Part shown: positions 1 to 5,672 of the stretch, piece by piece
Layout of the letters: each line of letters opens with the position of its first letter
Position numbering within the stretch: position 1 is the first letter of the stretch
DNA from: Lentisphaeria bacterium
Lineage (GTDB): Bacteria; Verrucomicrobiota; Lentisphaeria; Oligosphaerales; JAFGRS01
Assembly: GCA_016935045.1 (NCBI GenBank)
Contig: JAFGRS010000842.1
Span: 1-5,744, forward strand
Length of the DNA: 5,744 nucleotides
Direction of reading: 5' to 3'
Notes under the pieces: generated by a model
What the model saw: the letters and a program-made list of their open reading frames with translations, nothing else
What the model was told of the DNA's origin: nothing
Databases searched by the model: none
Translations under genes and position numbers: made by a program

Positions 1-78
1 ACCGCCCGCACCACCGCCCGCACCACCGCCCGGACCACCGGGACCGCCGCCGGCACCACCGCCCGGCCCACCGCCGCG
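1..78 (-). repeat. Low-complexity Gly/Pro/Ala codon repeat
   Basis: Bases 1-36 are three near-identical 12-base units, and bases 37-78 continue with degenerate GGN codons. On the minus strand these encode four-residue units such as GGAG and GGPG at the C-terminal end of the partial gene. The tract continues beyond the window, so its full length is unknown. Such tracts readily change length by slippage and are prone to assembly error. Confidence 0.8.
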
Positions 79-609
79 TCCGCGCCGGGGGAGTTCCACG
101 GCATCGACGGCCGCCTTCTGTTCTTCGGTGAGGATTCCCTGGAGGGCGGTCAGATGAGCCTCCGCGGCTTCGACCGTCATGGTATCGCCTTCCGCGAGGG
201 TTTTCAGCAGAGGCACCAGGCGAGCCGCCTGGTCGGCGGGGAAGGCTGCTTCGTTCTGTTCCCGGAGCGCGGCCATCTTGCGGACGAATCGGCCCAGGTC
301 GCGACGTGGATTCGGCTCGCCCATGCCGGGTCCGCCCATGCCGGGCCCACCGCCCATGCCGGGTCTGCCCGTCCCGGGTTCGGCAGCCATCATGGCGGCA
401 TCCGCTTCCGCGTCCTCGACGGCGGCCCGGGGCGAACGCATGGTGATGCTCCAGAGGATGATCCCGGCGGCAACAACGGCCACCCCCAGCACACCCAGGG
501 CGACGGGTTTCGGGATGTCTCCCTTGAGCCAGGCCCTGCCCCGCATGGCGTAGAGGATCACGATGGCCAGGACGCAGACGACGACAACGACGACAATTCC
601 CGTACTCAT
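1..609 (-). CDS. Membrane-anchored protein with LTEEQ helical domain and Gly/Pro/Ala-rich tail (3' end missing)
   Basis: This gene starts with ATG at 609-607 and stays open to the left edge, giving 203 residues with no stop. The start is supported by an AGGAGG site 8 bases upstream. Residues 5-21 form a hydrophobic segment opening with six valines; residues 35-55 form a second one; basic residues lie between them (R23, R25, K29, K34). Residues 62-101 are a low-complexity linker with three GMG-type repeats. Residues 102-172 look like a soluble alpha-helical domain rich in A, E, Q and L, containing LTEEQ at 160-164. From residue 179 to the edge the chain is only Gly, Pro and Ala. The LTEEQ motif recalls the LTxxQ motif of Spy/CpxP-like periplasmic proteins, but this is a weak resemblance and I do not recognise a named family. 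It probably sits in the inner membrane; which side the helical domain faces is unresolved. It is divergent from the large gene, so the two are not one operon. High confidence that it is a gene, low on role. Confidence 0.85.
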   Translation of the reverse strand, partial: MSTGIVVVVVVCVLAIVILYAMRGRAWLKGDIPKPVALGVLGVAVVAAGIILWSITMRSPRAAVEDAEADAAMMAAEPGTGRPGMGGGPGMGGPGMGEPNPRRDLGRFVRKMAALREQNEAAFPADQAARLVPLLKTLAEGDTMTVEAAEAHLTALQGILTEEQKAAVDAVELPRRGRGGGPGGGAGGGPGGPGGGAGGGAGG

Positions 610-617
610 GACTGCTT

Positions 618-623
618 CCTCCT
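618..623 (-). promoter_or_regulatory. Ribosome binding site of the leftward membrane-protein gene
   Basis: On the minus strand this reads AGGAGG, a full Shine-Dalgarno core, 8 bases before the ATG at 609-607. It fixes the start of the partial gene and is good evidence that the minus strand, not the overlapping plus-strand reading frames, is the coding one here. Confidence 0.8.
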
Positions 624-711
624 GCTTGCGGCGCCGGCGCGGCTCCCGGCGCCCGCGGCCGAATTCCGGGCCTCCTCCGCGGTGCCGGCGCGCGATCGCC
701 GCCTTCAGGAG

Positions 712-740
712 AGAATAGCTGCCCAAGCGGCGCGGCGCAA
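712..740 (-). promoter_or_regulatory. Weak sigma-70-like promoter candidate for the leftward gene
   Basis: On the minus strand a TATTCT hexamer (717-712) lies 17 bases downstream of TTGCGC (740-735). The spacing is ideal, but the -35 matches consensus only at TTG and the -10 at four of six positions. Transcription would begin near 705, giving a leader of about 95 bases. A match of this quality could be chance in GC-rich DNA. Confidence 0.2.
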
Positions 741-776
741 TACGGCCTGGATGTCCGCGGCAATGCCTTGCTGAAT

Positions 777-810
777 ACAGGAAGGACTTGGGAATCGGCT
801 CAGCAGGAGC
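777..810 (+). repeat. 34-bp dispersed repeat, upstream copy
   Basis: These 34 bases match 5639-5672 with one difference (T at 789, C at 5651), in the same orientation, about 4.86 kb apart. The repeat has a 19-base leader (acaggaaggact[t/c]gggaat) followed by CGGCTCAGCAGGAGC. Beyond 810 the two copies diverge. Here the sequence runs into a short 5-bp hairpin (807-811 pairing with 816-820, loop CTTC) and further CGGCTC fragments at 815-820 and 820-825, which look like decayed unit remnants. The copy lies between the two divergent genes. It is not coding in any convincing frame. Confidence 0.85.
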
Positions 811-866
811 CCTTCGGCTCGGCTCAGGGCCTTGAGCATGGTGTCGAAGGCCCCCATCCCTGCGGC

Positions 867-872
867 TATAGT
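867..872 (+). promoter_or_regulatory. Possible -10 element for the large gene
   Basis: TATAGT matches the TATAAT consensus at five of six positions, and it is one of the few AT-rich hexamers in this region. No good -35 lies 16-18 bases upstream (the sequence there is TCGAAG or similar). If used, it would give a leader of roughly 115-120 bases containing the hairpin at 923-940. Confidence 0.25.
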
Positions 873-911
873 AGACTCATTCCGTTCCGGGTGTCTATGC
901 CCGTTGCCCCT

Positions 912-940
912 GCCGCCGGCGGCCGGGCACAGCTGCCCGG
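912..940 (+). other. GC palindrome and stem-loop in probable mRNA leader
   Basis: Bases 912-923 are a perfect 12-base palindrome (GCCGCCGGCGGC). Immediately following, 923-929 (CCGGGCA) pairs perfectly with 934-940 (TGCCCGG) around a 4-base CAGC loop. No T-run follows, so this is not an intrinsic terminator. It ends 43 bases before the Shine-Dalgarno site of the large gene and would lie in its leader. A role in mRNA stability or as a protein site is possible, but GC-rich DNA makes such structures by chance. Confidence 0.35.
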
Positions 941-983
941 GTACCGAGGTAGGCTGTCCATACCCGGTGGCAGACCGCACCGC

Positions 984-988
984 GGGAG
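984..988 (+). promoter_or_regulatory. Ribosome binding site that decides the start of the large gene
   Basis: GGGAG (within GGGAGAG, 984-990) ends 8 bases before the ATG at 997. The reading frame is open further upstream to a TTG at 832. The extra 55 residues would be Pro/Cys-rich, not signal-like, and encoded across the palindrome and hairpin region. This site and the hydrophobic segment just after residue 1 support the ATG at 997. Confidence 0.7.
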
Positions 989-996
989 AGAATGCC

Positions 997-3900
997 ATGG
1001 CGACAACGCAGGCCGGATTGTGCACTGGCGTGGCGATCCTGGTGACGGCCGTGGGTCTGATCGGGGCGGACCCCGCGGCCGAGGACGGGCTCGTGGGCCA
1101 CTGGGCCTTCGACGAACGCGGGGCCGCCTACGCGGCGGATGGGTCCCCCAACGGGCTGGACGGTGACTTCCATGGCGCCGTCCAATGGGCCGTAGGACCA
1201 TTCGGTACGGCCCTACACCTGGACGGCGGAGGTTCCCATGTCGCTGTCCCTGGGGCGGAGGCCCTGCTGGACGGCGCCGAGGCCCTGACCGTACAGGCAT
1301 GGGTGCTGTGGGAGGGTGTGGGGCGCTATCCCAACATTGTCACCGGGGGCACCTGGAGTCCGGGCGGGTTCCTGGTCTTCGTGGCGGACAGCACCTGTTC
1401 GTTCCGCCTGGGGCGCCCCGGGCACCAGGCGGGACGCCCCGGGGACCGGTGGCAGGAAGTGGGAGTTCCCCTGCTCTCTTCGCTACAGACCGGCCGTTGG
1501 GTCCACCTCGCTGCCGTCTTCCAGCGTCCCGACATCGCGACGTACGTGGACGGGCAACCCGTCGGCAAAGCCACCTGGGACTATCCCCTCGGATTCGCCG
1601 GGGACCTCCTCATCGGGACCTGGACGGGCAAGCAGTCCCACCGCGGGCTGATCGACGATCTCCGCATCTACTCCCGCGCCCGCACCGCCGCCGAGATCGC
1701 CGCCGATGTCGCCGCCACCTCGCGGGGGCGTGACACCGCGGCCTACGATCTGGTGCCGCCGGATCTCGGCGCCGTCCCCCGCGCCCTGATCCTGGAGAAC
1801 GACCTGGCGCGCCTCGAATTCGGCACGAACGGGCAGGTGTTGCGGCTGGTCGACCGCGGCAGCGGAAGGGACCTCCTCGCCGCTCCCGGGAGCGTCGCCT
1901 CGGTGCGCTCCGGCACCTCCCTGCGCCACGGGCGCAGGTGCGGCGTGACCGAAGAGGGGCGCCTGCTGGTGTCCTGCGCCGGCGGGGCCGGGCTCCTGCT
2001 GGATGTCCGCGCCGCGGGACCCTGGTTCGAGTTCCGCGTGGCTTCCGTCGAACCAACCGACGCCGAACAGGCCGTGCTCCTGCGCCTGCCGCCGGCCCCG
2101 GCCCGGGACCTCGGGCACATGGCCTGCCTGGCGGCCGACGACTCCCATGGGGTTTGCCTTCGGCCCCTCGACCTCCGCACCCGCGCTGCCTTTGCCGCCA
2201 GCCCCGTGACCATGAGTCTGGTAGCGGAACGCGCCCATGGGATCGTTGGCGCCCGTTTTGCGTTGGTGGCCGGTCCCGTCGAGGCGATGCGCCCGGCGCT
2301 GCAGCGCCTCACCCTGGCCTCGGGGGTCCCGGTGTCGCGCCTGGGGGGCGCCTTCAGCAGGGATGCCCCGGAGGTGCGGGGTTCCTACCTCTTCGCGACC
2401 GTTTCCGAAGCCAATGTGGACACCTGGATCGCGACCGCCCTGCGCGGGGGGTTCACGCATCTCCACTACAGCGGTTGGTGGTCGTCCCTCGGGCATTACG
2501 AGCCGCGCCCGAACCTGTTCCCGGGGGGCCTGGACGGGATGGCGGCAACCGTGGCGCGGATCCACGAGGCAGGACTCAAGGCCGGGATGCATACCCTCAC
2601 CGGCTGTATCTCCACCAACGATCCCTGGGTGACACCCAAACCCGACCCCCGCCTCGCGCCGGATGCCTCCTATACCCTCGCGGCCAATGTCCTGCCGGAA
2701 GATACCGTGCTGCCCGTGCGTGAAGCCCCCGGACGCCACGACGTCGTCTGGAGCTACTCCGGCAACGGCAACGTCCTGCGACTGGGCTCCGAACTCGTGC
2801 ACTACCAGGCCCTCTCCCGGGACCCCCCCTATGCCTTCCTCGAATGCACCCGCGGGGCCTTCCGCAGCGAACCCCGGGCCCACGCCGCCGGCACCACGGT
2901 CGACCATCTCCGACAACGGTACCTGGCCTTCTATCCGGACGAAGGAAGCACCCTCGTGGGCGAGGTGGCGGACCGTATCGCCGGCGTCTACAACCGTTGC
3001 GGCATGGACCAGATCTACATGGACGGCGCGGAAGGAATGGGTACGGGACACGCCATCGCGGTCATGCGCCAGGCGATCTACGACCGCCTCGACCGACCCG
3101 CCCTGGTGGAGGCAAGCTGCCACGGAGAACACAACTGGTGGCATCACTCCCGGCTCGGGGCCTGGGACCACCCCAAGTGGGCCTTCCGGCAGTTCACGGA
3201 CATGCACGTCGAAACCGCCGCCCGCTACCGTCGCGGGGATCTCCTCGAACCCCAGATGGGCTGGTGGGCCCTCATCGGCCCCAGCGCCATCAGCCGGGGC
3301 CAGTTCCCCGAGGAAGTCGAGTACTACATGGCCAAGTGCATGGCGCTGGATTCGGCCATGTCCATCCAGGGCGTGGATGTCTCGCGGCGCCCGCCCAACG
3401 CCCGCCAGGACGAGTACTTCACGCTCATCGGCAGGTACGAGCGCCTGCGTCGGGCACACTACTTCACGCCCGAGACCCTCGCATGGCTGGCTCGGCCCGG
3501 TCGCGATGCGCGGCTGGTGCAGCAGGCGGACGGTTCCTGGGCCTTCCGCCCCGTGCACTGGCATACCCGGCGCACCGCCCGCCCCGCGGACGACGGCAGC
3601 GGCTGGCAGGTGGACAACCCGCATGCCCCGCAAACTCCCTTCTGCCGCGTCGAGTGCCTCGATGGCGTCGCTGCCTTCGCCGATCCCCGGGCCGTTACGG
3701 TAGCCACGCCGCACCTGGCGGCCGAGGCAAGCACGCGGACAGCCGCCGGCGTGTCGCTGCAACTGGAGACGGCGCAGGAACCCCTCCCGGATGGCATCCG
3801 CAGCTGCCTGGTCATGAAAGCGTTGAACCGCTCGGAGCAGGCCCGGGGGGCATGGGCCGTCGCGGCCACCGCCTTCGTCCCCTACCGCGACCTGCGCCCC

Positions 3901-5472
3901 GGCGAGGCCCTCGGGTTCTGGGTCAGGGGCGACGGGGGCGGGGAAGTGCTCAATGTCCAGCTCGGGAACCCGCGCGAGCACACCCAGGCCTATGCCGAGC
4001 ACTACGTCACCATCGACTTCAGCGGATGGCGGTACATCGAGATGCCGCTGCGGGAACGGGATGCCCATCGCTACCACGACTTCGCCTGGCCCTACTTCAG
4101 CCAGCACGGCATCTTCCGCAACCGCCTGCAGACCCAGGTCGTCAGCGAGGTGAACCTGTACCTGAACCACCTCCCCCCGGAACAGCCCGTCGAGGTGTAT
4201 CTGGGCGAGATCCGCCTGCTGCCCCTCGAACCCGTGTCCATCGCCAACCCGCGACTGACCTTCAACGGCGAGGAACGGACACTGCCCGTGACCCTGCACA
4301 GCGGCCACTATCTCGAAATCGAGCCCGACGGCCAGGCCGTGCATCGGGATGCCCGGGGAGAAATCCTGCGCCGTCTCGAGAACCCCGTCGCCCTGCCGGC
4401 GCTCCGCCCCGGCGCGAATCGAGTCGCCTTCGACTGTGACCCCGTACCCGGCTTCCGTGCCCGGGCCGAGGTGACCCTGGCCACCCACGGCGAACCCACC
4501 GGCACGCCGAACCCAACCGCCTCCGTCGACTGGACCGTGCTCGAACGGGAATACGAAGCGCCCCGCATCCTCACCCGACCGTCGGGACCGGAAAACACCT
4601 GGCGTTTCGCCTGCAGGGACGTCCCCCGAACGCCTCGCCTCCAGCTGGCCATCGAGGCCCTCGAAGCGGGCCCTCCCGACAGTGCCTACCAGACCCCCGA
4701 CGCCGTCACCCTCGACGACGCCTCCGACCCCGAGCGGTACGAACCCGGCCCCGACAATCCCTACGCCCGCTACGCCTACGACGCGGAGAACCAAGGCGTG
4801 CCCGCCAAGCCCGGAGTCACCGCCCGCATGGACACCGTCCCCGGCCGCACCGGCACCGCCCTGCGCTACGAGGCCGCCAGCACCCGGGCCGACAACGCCG
4901 GCTGGTCTGCCCGGGGCCGACGCTTCCAACCCGTGCTCGACATCTCGGCCTGCGACGGCATCGGCTTTTGGCTGCACGGGGATGGCAAGGGCGAGATCTT
5001 CAAGGTCCAACTGAGGGATCTGGAAGGAAAGTGGCACGACATGGTGACGAGGGTCGACTTCCTGGGCTGGCGATACTGCGAGTTCCGCTTCGACCGGCCA
5101 GCCCTGGACCTGTCCCGCATCGAATACCTGATCCTCTATTTTAATGCCATCCCGGGGGGGGCCGGCGTGAGCTGCGCGGTGGACGACGTGCGAGCCCTGC
5201 GGGAGACCGCGCGGCTGCCCAGCCCCCTCGTCCGCCTCAATGACGTCCGCATTCCCCTGCCCCTGAACCTGCGCCGCGGCCAGCGCCTGCTCGTCGAGGA
5301 CACGGCCGTCCGAGTCCTGGAGCGAGACGGCAGCAGCGGCGCCGCACTCGCCGTGACGGGCCTTCCCCTGCGCCCCCGGGCCGGGCTCAACGAGCTGGCC
5401 GTCAGCTTCGGGACGGACCAGGCGGCCCGCTTCGCCGTCAGAGTGGACGTGGTGAAGGTCTACACGGACTGA
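997..5472 (+). CDS. Large exported multidomain glycosidase-like protein (LamG, supersandwich, barrel, duplicated binding modules)
   Basis: This encodes 1491 residues ending in TGA. Residues 1-24 are a probable signal peptide with a hydrophobic core at 11-23 and likely cleavage after A24; unusually, no Lys or Arg precedes the core. Residues 31-230 form a LamG/concanavalin-like lectin domain, from GHWAFDE (34-40) to DDLRIYSR (220-227). Residues 255-450 resemble the beta-supersandwich preceding the barrel in several glycosidases (ILENDLARLEF, 265-275). Residues 460-825 look like a (beta/alpha)8 barrel: HLHYSGWW (488-495), LKAGMHTL (527-534), IYMDGAEG (673-680), a C/H/W-rich CHGEHNWWHH (708-717), and GAWDH (721-725). 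By analogy with clan GH-D enzymes such as alpha-galactosidases, D676 could be the nucleophile and D724 the acid/base; this is inference. A beta-rich insert occupies about 557-637. Residues 830-903 are a C-terminal beta domain. Two binding-module repeats follow (cores 972-1074 and 1322-1401), each with an accessory beta domain (1086-1145, 1411-1471). It probably acts on polysaccharide outside the cytoplasm; substrate unknown. The gene looks intact and stands alone on its strand. Confidence 0.95.
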   Translation: MATTQAGLCTGVAILVTAVGLIGADPAAEDGLVGHWAFDERGAAYAADGSPNGLDGDFHGAVQWAVGPFGTALHLDGGGSHVAVPGAEALLDGAEALTVQAWVLWEGVGRYPNIVTGGTWSPGGFLVFVADSTCSFRLGRPGHQAGRPGDRWQEVGVPLLSSLQTGRWVHLAAVFQRPDIATYVDGQPVGKATWDYPLGFAGDLLIGTWTGKQSHRGLIDDLRIYSRARTAAEIAADVAATSRGRDTAAYDLVPPDLGAVPRALILENDLARLEFGTNGQVLRLVDRGSGRDLLAAPGSVASVRSGTSLRHGRRCGVTEEGRLLVSCAGGAGLLLDVRAAGPWFEFRVASVEPTDAEQAVLLRLPPAPARDLGHMACLAADDSHGVCLRPLDLRTRAAFAASPVTMSLVAERAHGIVGARFALVAGPVEAMRPALQRLTLASGVPVSRLGGAFSRDAPEVRGSYLFATVSEANVDTWIATALRGGFTHLHYSGWWSSLGHYEPRPNLFPGGLDGMAATVARIHEAGLKAGMHTLTGCISTNDPWVTPKPDPRLAPDASYTLAANVLPEDTVLPVREAPGRHDVVWSYSGNGNVLRLGSELVHYQALSRDPPYAFLECTRGAFRSEPRAHAAGTTVDHLRQRYLAFYPDEGSTLVGEVADRIAGVYNRCGMDQIYMDGAEGMGTGHAIAVMRQAIYDRLDRPALVEASCHGEHNWWHHSRLGAWDHPKWAFRQFTDMHVETAARYRRGDLLEPQMGWWALIGPSAISRGQFPEEVEYYMAKCMALDSAMSIQGVDVSRRPPNARQDEYFTLIGRYERLRRAHYFTPETLAWLARPGRDARLVQQADGSWAFRPVHWHTRRTARPADDGSGWQVDNPHAPQTPFCRVECLDGVAAFADPRAVTVATPHLAAEASTRTAAGVSLQLETAQEPLPDGIRSCLVMKALNRSEQARGAWAVAATAFVPYRDLRPGEALGFWVRGDGGGEVLNVQLGNPREHTQAYAEHYVTIDFSGWRYIEMPLRERDAHRYHDFAWPYFSQHGIFRNRLQTQVVSEVNLYLNHLPPEQPVEVYLGEIRLLPLEPVSIANPRLTFNGEERTLPVTLHSGHYLEIEPDGQAVHRDARGEILRRLENPVALPALRPGANRVAFDCDPVPGFRARAEVTLATHGEPTGTPNPTASVDWTVLEREYEAPRILTRPSGPENTWRFACRDVPRTPRLQLAIEALEAGPPDSAYQTPDAVTLDDASDPERYEPGPDNPYARYAYDAENQGVPAKPGVTARMDTVPGRTGTALRYEAASTRADNAGWSARGRRFQPVLDISACDGIGFWLHGDGKGEIFKVQLRDLEGKWHDMVTRVDFLGWRYCEFRFDRPALDLSRIEYLILYFNAIPGGAGVSCAVDDVRALRETARLPSPLVRLNDVRIPLPLNLRRGQRLLVEDTAVRVLERDGSSGAALAVTGLPLRPRAGLNELAVSFGTDQAARFAVRVDVVKVYTD
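3910..4218 (+). other. Duplicated carbohydrate-binding-like module, copy A (protein level)
   Basis: This encodes residues 972-1074 of the large protein. It contains GFWVRGDGGGE (973-983), then VQL (987-989), and DFSGWRYIEM (1007-1016), closing with VEVYLGEIRLL (1065-1075). The pattern resembles galactose-binding-like beta-sandwich modules such as CBM11-type folds, which often carry a buried GFW strand and a closing strand ending in an acidic-hydrophobic pair. It is followed at 1086-1145 by a small beta domain with an LRPGANRVAF end. The resemblance to copy B shows an old internal duplication; DNA identity is low. Confidence 0.65.
4960..5199 (+). other. Duplicated carbohydrate-binding-like module, copy B (protein level)
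   Basis: This encodes residues 1322-1401. GFWLHGDGKGE (1323-1333), VQL (1337-1339) and DFLGWRYCEF (1354-1363) align with copy A, as does the closing strand CAVDDVRAL (1393-1401). The following domain (1411-1471) has an RPRAGLNELAVSF end matching the LRPGANRVAF of the first accessory domain. So the duplicated unit is module plus accessory domain. Copy B is shorter than A because it lacks the YHDFAWPYFSQHG-type loop seen at 1026-1038. Confidence 0.65.
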
Positions 5473-5529
5473 GGCAGCCTCGACGGGCATGTTGCCATCC
5501 TCGTGCACGACAATCCGGCGACGGCATAG

Positions 5530-5571
5530 AAGGGCTCCCACGTGGCCGCGCGGGAGAGCAAGCCTTCTTCT
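5530..5571 (+). terminator. Weak intrinsic terminator candidate downstream of the large gene
   Basis: Bases 5535-5539 (CTCCC) pair with 5552-5556 (GGGAG) around a 12-base loop, and 5530-5533 (AAGG) pair with 5563-5566 (CCTT) across an asymmetric internal loop. The stem runs into CTTCTTCT, which is T-rich but not a true T-run. It lies 57 bases past the stop codon. The position is right, but the structure is imperfect and could be chance. Confidence 0.3.
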
Positions 5572-5638
5572 CATGGCCCGTACGCGTCCCATCTCCCGTC
5601 CGTTCCCGGCGCCGTGCCGTCGTAAGGCCTCCGTGAAA

Positions 5639-5672
5639 ACAGGAAGGACTCGGGAATCGGCTCAGCAGGAGC
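5639..5672 (+). repeat. 34-bp dispersed repeat, downstream copy
   Basis: This is the second copy of the repeat at 777-810, in the same orientation, with 33 of 34 bases identical. Its last 15 bases form the start of the first unit of the tandem array. The 19-base leader occurs only once here. Its end (gactcgggaat) looks like a decayed version of the unit spacer (ctccaggggaac), so the leader may itself be a degenerate unit. Confidence 0.85.

Larger units (their letters stand above)
610..996. other. Divergent intergenic region
   Basis: These 387 bases lie between two genes pointing away from each other, so promoters for both should be here. I see a Shine-Dalgarno site next to each gene, weak -10-like hexamers for each direction, one 34-bp dispersed repeat copy (777-810), and a GC-rich palindrome and hairpin (912-940). 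Short open frames on both strands (for example minus strand 705-1025) lack recognisable domains and are probably chance. I found no tRNA-like or riboswitch-like structure. Confidence 0.6.

Noticed and set aside
154..774. Plus-strand open frames at 154-774 and 179-553
   Set aside because: They lie opposite the minus-strand gene, have no good ribosome site, and have low-complexity His/Pro/Gly-rich composition. The minus frame has a strong Shine-Dalgarno site, membrane helices and sensible codon use.
832..996. TTG start at 832 for the large gene, adding 55 residues
   Set aside because: The extension is Pro/Cys-rich, not signal-like, and overlaps the palindrome and hairpin. The ATG at 997 has a Shine-Dalgarno site and directly precedes a signal peptide.
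705..1025. Small minus-strand gene in the intergenic region
   Set aside because: No recognisable domain, it overlaps the start of the large gene, includes the repeat, and would cover the promoter region of the leftward gene. Frames of this length are common by chance in such GC-rich DNA.
1483..5592. 1369-residue minus-strand frame as a real gene
   Set aside because: It is the codon-aligned antisense of a clear multidomain gene and is explained by absence of TTA, CTA and TCA codons. Its translation shows no domain or coherent membrane or catalytic pattern.
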